The notes under the pieces were generated by a model that searched no databases, was not told the origin of the DNA, and worked only from the letters and a program-made list of their open reading frames with translations. Made by a program: the position numbers and the translations under genes. This document shows, in pieces, positions 32,299 to 42,145 of a stretch of DNA of 64,000 nucleotides; the stretch's first letter is position 1; each line of letters opens with the position of its first letter. The DNA lies in contig JAHDVF020000016.1 in the NCBI GenBank assembly GCA_022606425.2, forward strand, positions 3,564,501 through 3,628,500. The letters are read 5' to 3'. This DNA comes from Lepidostoma basale (taxonomy: Eukaryota; Arthropoda; Insecta; Trichoptera; Lepidostomatidae).

Positions 32299-32639
32299 TA
32301 GCAAATATTTAAAAAAAAAGTTTTCTTTGTTTAGATTTCAATGACATCTGCGTTCGTTTCAGAAGGGCGAATTAATATACTAACAAAATTGTGGATTATT
32401 GAGTTAAAAATCAATACTTACTTTGCTGAAAGAAATATATAAATGATAATAATTAGAACCCAAAAAAAAGTATCATCGATTGTCGTAAATGTTGGTTTTC
32501 TAAAAAAAAGAATTCTTAATATTTGGTAGGAAAGCATCTAAGACATTTTTTTCTTCATTTGTTTCTTTATTATAATCCTTTTATTGTTTAGCTTAAATAT
32601 GCAGATCATTATTTTTTATTTTAATATCTAAGAACCATT

Positions 32640-32885
32640 ACTGGGATCGTGATCTGAGATCGTGATCTGAGATCGTGTCCTTAACGCAGAAATAAGAGAA
32701 ACTTGCGAAATAGAGGATATCGTTCGGTGAAGTAGATCCAGAAGAAGATACTGGAGGGACCATGTAGTCGGAATGCATAGTGACAGGCTCGCACATAGAA
32801 CCGCTTACAACATCCTATCTACTACCACCTAATAGACGAAGGAACAGTTGGACCATATCATCCCAGTATCACAGTTCGTCAGATC
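32640..32885 (+). pseudogene. LINE RT C-terminal fragment (RDRV..EIRE type)
   Basis: Reads RDRVLNAEIRETCEIEDIVR, a stop, then SRSRRRYWRDHVVGMHSDRL and a stop-rich end (TKEQLDHIIPV). This is the RDR..N..IR...E..DI......RR..W.GH..RM segment. A GATCGTGATCTGA piece is duplicated just before it (32646-32674). Related to LINE-gamma but distinct at the 3' end. Confidence 0.5.
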
Positions 32886-33394
32886 TATTTAAATAATAAT
32901 AAGAGTTAGATGATTATTTGTTACCCTATCACTGATACAGGTATACTGAAAGGTGGGGAAATCATCGGATGGCACAGCTCATTCGTCTTATGGGAGGCAA
33001 AACGAGAAACAGAAATAAATAATACAAAACAAACAGGGCCAACCCCCCACTGCGTCAATGTCTCGCGAGTTATTGCGCGTAATTCAAAACCGGACAACTC
33101 CACTTTATAATGTTAAATTTAATTTCCCTTTTCGTTACTTATTCCTTGAAGTCAGATATACGGGGTGGTCTAGATGCACTAACAATTGTTTGAACGTAAA
33201 AATTAGTAGTGTGAACGTACTCAATTCAAAATTTAAAAAATTAAAAAAGTATTCAGTATTGTTCATACATTCATTTAAAATTTTAATGCAATATACGCGA
33301 ACAACATAAATATAATTTTTTATAAACTTAAGGCATTCACATTGTGGAGATCCACAGCGAAACGTGTAAAAAATCTTTTAAAAAAATCAAATAT
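32886..33394. other. Non-coding spacer
   Basis: Overlapping 60-83-codon frames (32910-33309) have no motif. Confidence 0.4.
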
Positions 33395-33655
33395 ATTCGC
33401 CATCAATTTGTGTAATAGATTTACATTTTAATAACTTTTTGAAAACATTGTATTTTCACAACACTTATGTACACCTTTAATATACATGTTTCGGGACACA
33501 GACATCCCTTCTTTGATGTATGAATTTCAAAGGTTAAAATTCATATACTGAAGAAGGGAAGTCTGTGTCCCGAAGCATATTTATGAAAGGTGCAAAAAAG
33601 TGTTGTGAAAATACAATGTTTTTAAAAATTTATTCATAATAAATTCGTAATATAT
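33395..33655. repeat. Family D inverted-pair element (best copy)
   Basis: The left arm (TATTCGCCATCAATTTGTGT, AACATTGTATTTTCACAACA) and right arm (TGTTGTGAAAATACAATGTT) are inverted copies. The inner modules are at 33484-33518 (minus, CAAAGAAGGGATGTCTGTG, TCCCGAAACATG) and 33546-33580 (plus, CTGAAGAAGGGAAGTCTGTG, TCCCGAAGCATA). Only about 27 bp separates them. No coding sequence. Confidence 0.75.
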
Positions 33656-34740
33656 AGTATTCATCCTTCTATTCGAATTCGCAAAATGATTCAATTTTGT
33701 ATCATTTACATCCGGTGATATACATAAATTTTTATATCACACTTCTTTTCCGATCTTTTAAAATTACCCTAGATATAGAGTATCATAGCTATTTATATGG
33801 TTAAAACATTTTTTGTTCACATATCGGATTAGCTGTCAAAATGTTTCAATACCAAGATTTATAATTGGTTAAATAAATTTGTTAATATAAAAATTAAAAC
33901 AAACATTACAAATTAAAAACACGCTGTGTACAGGGAAATTGTTCTATTTTTCAGATGAACAAAAACCTTGCCTTTTATGTATAGATTACATTGCGAATAT
34001 TTCATGTGACGGAAGTCATAAAACAGGTAATTTAATAGAAACTGAAACTCGACAACTTTTTCACAATTTTCTTATGTTGCTTTAATTTTTATAATGAAAT
34101 AAAAAAAATGCTAATAGACATTACGAACAAATCAAAAAAAAATATGAAAAACAAGAGAAAATATTACCAAACACATTTAATTATTTATCTTCTAAAAGGC
34201 AGGCTGGATAGAATGCCCAAAAAATTATGTAACCCGTTCGTAAGACACAATATTTTGACAAATATGTATTACGATTACGTTTTTTTTTCTTTGATTTTTG
34301 ACATTTGCCATTTTATCAAAACATCTTCATCTTCACTCACCATCTCATAAGTACAGTGTGTACAATAACAAACAGTGAATATATCTTATGTATTGATAAT
34401 TTATTCGCACATGTTTAGCTGTACGCATATATAAAGAAAGTGTGTCGTCGAGAGTGTCACACAAAGAAAACTTCTCGACTGCAAGATGGATCTATAAAGT
34501 ATTTTAATCACTTATTCTGAAATTTAAATCAAGTACCTTCACACAAGATAATGTTTTGTTTTACTTGTTTATATGGAACGTTTTACAAGACAAAATAATC
34601 AAATAATTAAAAGTCAATGTTAACAAATGTGCATACCATAGACTCAAAAACTACTAAATCGATATCGCAGAAAATTGCACAGTTCGTTCATAAGAATTAT
34701 TAATAGTAATAGTATCAGGAGTATTTTTAAAAAGTTTTTT
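33656..34740. other. AT-rich non-coding stretch
   Basis: About 1.1 kb; nothing recognised. Confidence 0.4.
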
Positions 34741-35640
34741 ATTAAATAGTCTATTGTTTTGGCCAAAACACTGGACCTTAACATTTTAAACTGTTAGATT
34801 AAATAACTTTGTTTTTGTATCACAATTGTATTTTATTTTACGTGACAGCTGTTTCATAAACCTATGTTGACGTCATCGGGTGTTACAAAAATATATCAAA
34901 TGTCAAATTTTCGTGATTTTTCGTATATTTATGTGTTTTTGTTCCTATGTTAATTTGAATAATTTCTTTGATATAATTTTGAAGTTCTTGCTGAAATTGA
35001 TTTACGTACCTAAGTATTGTGAACGGTTAGTTACTATTTATAGGAGAAAATATTAAAGGTGGAAAATTAATAATAATAAAAATAATAAAATAGTAATAAG
35101 AAGGAACAATTACACATAGTATAGAGTCAAGAACGATGAAACATAATAAATCAAAAACGATAAACAATAACAGGAAGTACATAGATTACATTAATAAGAA
35201 AGGTGACAAATGTTGAAGAGAGCATTATTATTATTTTTTAGCTAGATTGTACAGGGGAAAAGTTTTTAATGTACTATATACTAATGGGGAATAAGACGGA
35301 ATTTGGTTATTTATATCATTTAGTTTACATTTTTTTGGCCTTCAAAATTTCTCAATTTTCTAATTTCTCTAATTTTTTAGGATTATTTGCCATATGTAAT
35401 TATTTTATATTTTTGGTCTCGAAATGGTGGTCAAAATTCACACAGTGATTAGCCATTTCCGAAAAGATGTTTCTGTTTTAGTACGAAATTTTGACATTTT
35501 ATATATTATTGTAACACCCCATGATGATGTTAACATAGGTTGATGAAACAGCTGTCGCGTAAAATAAAATACGATTGTGATACAAAAACAAATTTATTTA
35601 ATTTAACAGTTTAATTTATTTTTTGATATTCTGCCTTAAC
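34741..35640. repeat. Family A inverted-pair element, about 0.9 kb
   Basis: The left arm 34741-34887 runs from AGTCTATTGTTTTGGCC through TTTTGTATCACAATTGTATT to a minus-strand module (GACAGCTGTTTCATAAACC, ...GACGTCATCGGGTGTTAC). The right arm 35514-35640 is its inverted copy: GTAACACCCCATGATGATG, GTTAAC/GTTGAT stem, GAAACAGCTGTCGCG, AAATACGATTGTGATACAAA, TTTAACAGTTTAAT. The right arm lacks the TTTTGGCC end. The 626 bp between them is AT-rich and has no ORF. Confidence 0.75.
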
Positions 35641-35689
35641 AAATGCTTACATGGGAAATAAAGTTGAATGTTCATCATTAAAATTCTTT

Positions 35690-35885
35690 ACTCACATTGC
35701 CAGGAGAGAGCTGAGTAACGTGAAAAAAAGTGTAGTCAAAGGAAGTGTTCCAGGCAAAAGAAATAAAGGCAGATCTCCTGCGCGGTAGTGTGGACCAGAT
35801 TAACGATATGACTGGGGGAGACCTCTACTCGGCGGAGAACAGAGAGAACAGAGAGGATTGGATATCTCACTAACCTTAGTAATGA
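35690..35885 (+). pseudogene. LINE RT C-terminal fragment (GRSPARW.DQI type)
   Basis: Reads HIARRELSNVKKSVVKGSVP, then GKRNKGRSPAR, a frameshift or stop at the expected W, VDQIND, and later ENREDWIS-like sequence. This is the G.R..GRSP.RW.DQI terminal motif. Related by pattern to 9.74-9.92 kb but not the same copy number family. No palm. Confidence 0.5.
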
Positions 35886-35959
35886 GGAATCAAACAAATA
35901 AGAAAAGTTCATCATATTATTTATTTTTGTGTTAAAGTGTTGGAATATATTTGTTTTAT

Positions 35960-36055
35960 CTCGACTTCTTCTTTTTCAAGTACCCTGTCGGATCTCCCCA
36001 ACGTTGGCGATCACCTCTGCGAACCTGCCCCTGTCCTGCGCCGCTAATAATAAAT
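35960..36055 (-). pseudogene. LINE-alpha extreme 3' end
   Basis: On the minus strand AAQDRGRFAEVIANVG-like reading, GGAGATCCGACAGGG, then TTGAAAAAGAAGAAG tail. Short 5'-truncated copy. Confidence 0.55.
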
Positions 36056-36094
36056 TTGCGTAATAAATTATCTCGATTAATAAAATATAAACAA

Positions 36095-36476
36095 TAATTA
36101 AAAATTATGTTTTCATATGAGATACATGGGCAAAAGATAGACATGATAAGGTTTGCTGAAAGTAAGGTGGAACTGCAGGAGGCCTTAGCAAATTTGCAAG
36201 GCATTCTTCAAGATAGCTACAACATGAACATAAATAAAGACAAAACAAAGCTGCTGACTGTAGGCCGAACGCAACATCAGATGAGAGTAGTGATGTCAGG
36301 AGTTCCACTAAAGAACACCAAGGAGTTTGTCTACCTCGGGAGCAAAATAGACGGTTGGTCTAAGAGCGAGGTCGACAGTCGTATACATCAAGCTAGGCTT
36401 GCATTTAATAAAAGGTCGAAAATAATATAATCAAATAATATAGACCTAAAACTGAGAATACTCCTCATCAAGACCT
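36095..36476 (+). pseudogene. LINE RT fragment, 5' half of a copy split by a mariner
   Basis: The frame from 36107 reads QKIDMIRFAESKVELQEALA (motif C region, with the YADD replaced by FAES or lost upstream), YNMNINKDKTKLLTVGR, then KNTKEFVYLGSKIDGWSKSE and FNKRSKII. One TAA stop (36428-36430) interrupts it. The frame then continues as SNNIDLKLRILLIKTY up to the TA target at 36476. The reading resumes at 37749 on the far side of the transposon in the same element. Confidence 0.75.
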
Positions 36477-36477
36477 A

Positions 36478-37746
36478 CGAGGGGCGTTCAATATATTCTC
36501 GGTATGGGTATGAAGGAAAAGACTTAGGTTAATAATAATTTTTTTATTTCTCAATATAGTCATTTTTGATATCTATGCACTTCTTACTTCTAGCAATCAA
36601 TTTATTTAAACCCTCAAAAAATAATGATTCCGGTTTGTTATCAAAAGAGCCGTTTTTATCGAGTCATCGTCGTCAAATCGTTTCCACGAATGTTTTTCTT
36701 TAGATTTGGGAATACAAAAAAATTACATGGTGCCAGGTCTGGACTAAATGGTGAGTGATTGATTTCTGCTAAACCACATTCACGAACTGCAGCCTTTGCA
36801 ACTTGAGCCTTGTGCACCGGTGCATTGTCGTGGAGGAGAGGATCCCTCTGGCCAATTTCCCCCGCCTTTTCCCTTTGATCGCCTCCCTCAATTGATAAAG
36901 AATGCTAAAGTAGTATTTTCCGGTGATATTGATACCCTTTTTCTTGTAATTTATCAGCAAAATTCCCTGGGAATCCCAGAAAACTGTACCACGACCTTCC
37001 CTGCGGATTGTGTCGCCTTGAACTTCTTTGGGTGCTCTGTACCTTTTTGGTGCCACTACATGGACTCCTGCTTACTTTCAAAATCATAGTAATGAACCCA
37101 GGTATCATTCTTAGTAACAGTTTTGTCAATGGATTCTTTAGAATTTTCACTACAGAGCTCCAAAAATCCTTTGCAACTTAGAACGCGGTGAGATTTTTGA
37201 AGTGGCGTTAGAAATCTCGGCACCCATCGTGCACTGACTTTTGACATGTGTAGGCGGTCGTATAAAATAGAAACAATGGTACCAGTGGATGGACTAGTAA
37301 TCTCGGCTATCTTTTGCACCTTCATTCTGGCATCCTCCAATACTAAATTTTCTATTTTATCAATATTTTCTGTTTACTGGCCTCGATCGCTCGTCATCTT
37401 CTATGCTCTATCTGCCCCTCTTCAATTCACTGTACCACTTTTGGACTGTTGATAATGGAGGAGCAAACTCCCCGCACACTTCTGATATCTCTTTGTGGAT
37501 GGTTATATGATTTTTTCCTTGTTTGGTGAGGAATTTTATAACGGCACGGTACTCGAGATTGTTTAACTTTACGAAATGTTTCATCTTGCTTGTGTTTCGG
37601 GGACAGCTACACAATGACTAATGATCCGTTTGTTATGAAACTTGGTACTTATACTTCTAATGAGTGCAATATAACGAGGTGATTAACTTTTCATTCATAG
37701 TTGCACTCCTTCATATTGATACCGAGAATATATTGAACGCCCCTCG
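36478..37746 (-). mobile_element. Full-length mariner-type DNA transposon (1,269 bp)
   Basis: Ends are inverted: CGAGGGGCGTTCAATATATT at 36478 and the same 20 bases reading back from 37746. The similarity extends into CTCGGTAT and GAAGGA. TA dinucleotides at 36476-36477 and 37747-37748 are the expected target duplication. The size (about 1.27 kb) and internal transposase match Tc1/mariner superfamily elements. It is inserted in a LINE RT, so it is the younger of the two. Confidence 0.93.
36544..37584 (-). pseudogene. Mariner transposase pseudogene
   Basis: The minus-strand coding span of 1,041 bp equals the usual 340-350 residues. The N-terminal DNA-binding part reads NLEYRAVIKFLTKQGKN and STVQKWYSELKRGR. 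The middle has SARWVPRFLTPLQKS and DTWVHYYDFESKQ (the first catalytic Asp motif, usually DETW, appears as NDTWVHYYD). The last part holds HDNAPVHKAQVAKAA, the NHSPFSP-type region with SPDLAPCN (D34D arrangement) and a C-terminal SKKCIDIKNDYIEK before TAA. At least three frameshifts separate these pieces, so no intact protein is made. Confidence 0.88.
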
Positions 37747-37748
37747 TA

Positions 37749-38140
37749 TGTATGGAGTATCTTGATGTACGGCTGCGAGACATGGTGCCTATCCGAAAGA
37801 GATAAGCGGAGACTAGAGGCTTTTGAGATGTAATCCTATAAAAGACTATTAGGAATTTCCTGGAGAGGCCACATCACGAGGAAGGCACCTGCTCAGGACC
37901 TTGTCCGAAAGGCGTGCAAGGTGGATCGGCCATGCAATACGTCAAGAAGGTCTTTTGCATACCATAATGGAAGGTATGACCGAGGGGACAAACTTTAGGG
38001 GACGCCGACGCCGCGAGTACCTGGAGGACCTGTTGGTAGACGTGGGCTGCTCATCATATGCAGATTTCAAAAGAGCCGCACAAAACAAGGAAGAATGGAA
38101 GAGATGAATAGAAGAAATTGATGCAAACCAATCCCAGGAT
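37749..38140 (+). pseudogene. LINE RT fragment, 3' half of the copy split by the mariner
   Basis: Directly after the TA duplication the reading is VWSILMYGCETWCLSERDKR, RLEAFEM, a TAA stop, SYKRLLGISWRGHITRKAPA, then a frameshift to ERRARWIGHAIRQEGLLH, RGRRRREYLEDLL and KRAAQNKEEWKR. This is the YGCE.W, R...LRI.W, GH..R and GRRR..Y...L segments in the normal order. The copy was already stopped or became so afterwards. Confidence 0.78.
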
Positions 38141-38214
38141 TCAAACTTTCTAGCTATATCCTATGCGAAACTGTGTATAATAATCGAATAAAATGGAAAA
38201 TATTTAAACTTCCA

Positions 38215-38535
38215 TTTTTTTAAATGTATACAAATACTTGTAGACAAATACTGGATTATACCCATTACTCTAGTCTCGATAGATGGCGCTAGTGTAGATT
38301 GAACTAAAAATATGTGAAATGTTTCTCAACATGGTAGCATATATACAACTTTCAAATAATTGTCAAACGTGGTGTTCGTAGAAGGGCGGAATGAGGAATA
38401 TTGTATTACATAAAGCGATCGCTTAACCCAACCAATGACAGGTCATAAGTCCTGTAAACGCCTCGACCACTATATTCTGTTTCCAAATAATTTACATCTT
38501 CGTCTCTATTGGTATACAATTAATTCTTAAAAATT
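38215..38535 (+). mobile_element. MITE-C copy 1 (left terminal repeat present, right end lost)
   Basis: Begins AAATGTATACAAATACTTGT (38222), AGACAAATACTGGATTATAC, CCATTACT, then TAGATGGCGCTAGTGTAGAT and a body ending GTCTCTATTGGTATACAATT. The body (ACATAAAGCGATCGCTTAAC, CCAACCAATGACAGGTCATA) matches copy 2 at 53.06 kb. The terminal sequence is found inverted at the right end of copy 2. Confidence 0.75.
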
Positions 38536-39194
38536 AAACTTGATTTAAAATATGTATAATGATTCTAGAGAAATATATTTTATTTAACTCAAATACTTTT
38601 GAATACGTTTTCACATTATTTAATCTCTGCACACATTAAAAAATAAATTAATTACCTAAAAATTTCCAAGCAATGATTAATTAGAGAAAAATAATAATAA
38701 CACACCCCTCTTGAACTTTTCACCCGACACTACATATTTATATTTTAAAGGTAAAAACCAGCGGGAGTTAATGCAGGGATGATCATAAATCTTGTGGGCT
38801 CTTGTATATGTCAGTGACAGCTCTCATCTGCAACAGACGTCGGAGAAATCCTTCAGCTCATTAACGAAATAACCGAAGCCTTGAGGTTAGCGATTTTTTC
38901 GTTTGCTAATTCCTTACCACCCCAGTTTGGCGGATTTCTCATATTAATTACTCCTTTTTAATTTTTTTAGCCTATCGCCATGACAATGAAAACAAAACGG
39001 CTCTCTCGATTGTGAGGATCATGCCGTTAAGGTTAATGAATCCTATTCACTAAAGGATAAACTAGAATTTAATTAAAAAAATTACTAATTTAAAACTTTG
39101 TATAAATCTGTAAGCAAGCAGAAGTCAACGGAATCTCAGCTGTATTATTACATATTTAATAATAAGTGAGTTTTATAGTTTTATATTATAACAA
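38536..39194. other. AT-rich spacer
   Basis: Nothing recognised. Confidence 0.4.
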
Positions 39195-39332
39195 ACTAAC
39201 AAACCATCACACCGTCTATCTGACTGGGATTTCCAGACATACGTCTCTCGCTTCCTCAACATTCACACGTCATGTCACGCACGCGCGTCGATTTCTCCGA
39301 CTCCTCACGTGGCCGACATTCAATATTTATTT
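39195..39332 (-). pseudogene. LINE-beta 3' end, decayed
   Basis: The minus strand shows AATGTCGGCCACGTGAGGAG, TCGGAGAAATCGACGCGCGT, GAATGTTGAGGAAGCGAGAG and, after a deletion, ACGGTGTGATGGTTTGTTAG. This is the RRNR..C.T.C.NVEEAREV segment plus tail; the stop-free reading is lost. Confidence 0.6.
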
Positions 39333-39339
39333 TATTTGT

Positions 39340-39438
39340 GAAAAAAATCATGTAGTCATTAGTCTGATAGAATTCAAGTGACAAAAAAAGGGAATAGACT
39401 AGCTACCTATCATATTTTACGAGAATATAAAGCTTAAA
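39340..39438 (+). repeat. tRNA-derived SINE, body fragment
   Basis: TAGAATTCAAGTGACA, ...GACTAGCTACCTATCATATT, TTACGAGAATATAAAGC match the body of the SINE at 44.9 kb. The tRNA-like head is missing. Confidence 0.5.
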
Positions 39439-39984
39439 AAGTGTATTAACTAAAAAAGATTAAATGTTGTATGAAAAATGTGTAAATCAATGGAAAACTA
39501 CCATATTAAAGCTCCAAGTGGCATCCTTAGATCCAGCGAAAATAATACACTTTGCTGCAACCCAATCCCTTGGATTGAAACGAACAAAAGTATTTATGAA
39601 ATTAATAAGTGTATACATAAAAGCAGTTGATACATAACTTTCCTTGCGAAATCTGTTGAAACCATCGTGAACAAAGTGGTAGAAGTTTTCCTTATCAACG
39701 AAAACTTATATAATCCTGCAATCTAAACGAGATGAGAAGCAGGCTACAGCACATTGTTAATCTTGAACTTACGTAATTCAGGTTTTGTTTTAAACGGTCG
39801 TTGAGATACTGAATTTTAATTAATAATATTTACGATTCTTTCTATCTACGAACTTTACGATTCACTAAACGAAAAGAATATTTTTTCTTCTCTGATATAC
39901 TATTATTAAGAACTTCGAAATTTATATTATATAACTAAATGAAAAACTTTTCATTCTACTAATATGAGAGTTTTATTCTTATTT
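39439..39984. other. AT-rich spacer
   Basis: Nothing recognised. Confidence 0.4.
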
Positions 39985-40715
39985 TCTTCTTCTTCCTCAG
40001 CTTATTCTCGTCCACTCCTGGACAAAGGCCTCCTCCAACCACTTCCATGTCACTCCGTCTTGTGCAGACTATACCCAGGTTATTCCGACGTGTCAGTTCA
40101 GATTATCCTTTCACCGTAGTTGCGGTCGCCTTGCACTTCTCTTTGCCGTTCACGGTCTCCAAGTCAGCAGAATTCTTGTTCGTTTTTCATCTGATCTTCT
40201 GGCTACGTGACCTGCCCTTGGCCATTTTAGGTCGCCACTCGGTGGATGATGTCAGTGATCTTTGTTTTTTCTCTCACCGTATCGTTTTAAACTCTGTCTC
40301 TTAGGTTTATTCCTAACATGGCTCTTTCCATGATTCTTTGGATCGCTTGTAGTTTCTCGGCACATTGTTTGGACAATGTTACAGTTTCAAGATCATAAGT
40401 ACCAACTGGCAGAACGCAGGCTTCATAGACTTTTCGTTTCAGGTTGATCGGTATTTTCCGGTTTTGAAGGATGTAACCCATGTTTCCGAAAGCTGCCCAG
40501 CTTAGTCCAATTCTTCTCTTGAGCTCTGCGGTTTGGTTATCTCGGCCCAATCGAATATTGTGTCCCAACTATGTATATTCTTGGACATTCTCGATTATGT
40601 TGTCATCCACATTGATTTGAAGCCTTTCCGTGCCCATCACCTTGGGCTTTGTCAGGTTCATATTCAAAACGTTTAGTTCTTTAAGCTTTCAACTAGTTCC
40701 TCCTCTGCGCCGCTC
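39985..40715 (-). pseudogene. LINE RT C-terminal fragment (QDDGRW-like class)
   Basis: The 93-codon minus frame (40568-40287) reads NQTAELKRRIGLSWAAFGNM, NLKRKVYEACVLPVGTYDLE, TVTLSKQCAEKLQAIQRIME, RAMLGINLRD. This is the E..RR...W.AF......, K...Y...VLP...YG.ET..L and ER.MLGI.L.DR motif series. Upstream (40580-40700) NVNMNLTKPKVMGTERLQI-like reading is in another frame; downstream, after decay, the end near 39990-40040 has the WRRPLSRSGR-like finish and (GAA)n (TTCTTCTTC at 39988). The catalytic YADD is absent. Confidence 0.7.
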
Positions 40716-40734
40716 AGAACAGCTCCTCCCTACT

Positions 40735-41090
40735 TCGGATGCCGGTACACTCCCTCGCGTTTCGTAGCCAGAACATCTGTCTTCTACCGGGCCTTCGGCG
40801 TCCCTCAATTTCCCCCTCCAATATCAGTTGGAGAAGGTGGTACTTTTCTCCACGCAGTACATGACCGGGATGTGAAATCTCCCGAACATTGATAGTTTAC
40901 AACAGCTCCCTGTCAACTCGAGCTCGCCTTAAGACTTCGGTATTGGCTACCATGTGTGTCCAGGGAATACTGGGCATTCGGCGATAGAGCCACATTTCAA
41001 ATGCTTCCAGCCTGTTCATTGAGTTGTCTTTTAAGGTCCACGTTTCACATTCATACAATAAAACATACCACATAGCATTAATGAATGAAC
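40735..41090 (-). pseudogene. LINE-alpha-like RT C-terminal fragment
   Basis: The minus strand gives, across frames, YCMNVKRGP, a TQ.TGWKHLKCGSIAECPVF region (an out-of-frame reading of NRLEAFEMWLYRRMPSIPW), a LELTGSCC/ RELL region and KYHLLQLILEGEI-like sequence near 40810-40850. Landmark order is that of LINE-alpha. It lies directly upstream of the preceding element on the same strand. Confidence 0.5.
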
Positions 41091-41754
41091 CACGCGATCA
41101 ATACAATAGCTTAAATTAATTGTATGCATTAATTAGATTCAAATGACTACATATGTACAAAAAAATTATTTTGTAAAGCGTACGTTTTCCACTATACTAA
41201 ATAAATAGACTAAATCAGATGCATATATAATTTAAATTCATCGCGCAAATTAATTTACACTATTTTCAAGCATTTGGACTTAAAGCGTTTTAATAGAACT
41301 ACGTCAGATTTATCACTGCAATTCAACTGAAAGTTCTTGATATACTGCACCCGAAGCGCTGGAGGTTGCGAAACATTCTGAATAGTGCATTGTCTTCAAT
41401 ACAATTTACTTCATCCATTTATTACTGCGACTCAAATTAAATTCATTGAAAAGTATACTCTCCAAAGCTTTCTTCTCTGCATCTAATTAAGAAATAATAC
41501 CATTATTTTGATACAGAAATTTATACTAAACAAAGGTAATTAAGATGGCATGGATACATAAAAAATTAATGAACAATGAACGCTAAAGAAAATATGTGAA
41601 TGGTTGAAGTAAATTAGGCCCTAAGTAAAAAAAAAAAATATGCAGTTTCGTTCTACATCACATATAGAAAGAAACCGAATACATCGTATGTTTTTGTTGT
41701 TGTTTTGTTGGTGCTGTGTCTAGTTTACTTCAACCATTCATATATTAACTATTT
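41091..41754. other. AT-rich spacer
   Basis: Nothing recognised. Confidence 0.4.
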
Positions 41755-41920
41755 AAACAGAACAAAAAACATAAGAAGACCGAAGAAAACGTGGCACGAT
41801 CAAAACAAACAAATTTTAAATTTCGCCGGCGCCAGGAGAAATCGGCGTGCGTGCATGATACGATGTATTAATGCAGAGAAATCGATAGAAGTATGTTAGG
41901 AAAGAACAGTACGGTGGTGT
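41755..41920 (+). pseudogene. LINE-beta RT C-terminal fragment
   Basis: Reads RTKNIRRPKKTWHDQNKQIL, then GARRNRRACMIRCINAEKS and VC. This is the GRPRKTWHDQINQIL and RRNRRACMTRC.NVEEAREVC block. It stops before the family 3' UTR. Confidence 0.65.
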
Positions 41921-41984
41921 TATTATTATTAATTTTTTTATTGTTAATATTTGGTTGTTACATCATTACAAAGCAAAAAGTTGA

Positions 41985-42145
41985 CGTAAAGGGTAAAGCT
42001 AAATATTTTGTTGACTCTCGTGACTGTGATAGGTAGCTTATACGTCACCATTTTATTGTCACGAGAATTCTACTCCAAGACAGTGTAAGAATCGAACCTG
42101 GAACCTTCAGTGTGGCAGTGATAGCTGTTGTTACTCTTGTAGGTT
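41985..42145 (-). repeat. tRNA-derived SINE, decayed copy
   Basis: GTGATAGGTAGCTTATACGT, CACCATTTTATTGTCACGAG, AATTCTACTCC and AGAATCGAACC (B-box complement, one change) match the SINE at 44.4 kb. The A-box end is lost. Confidence 0.55.
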
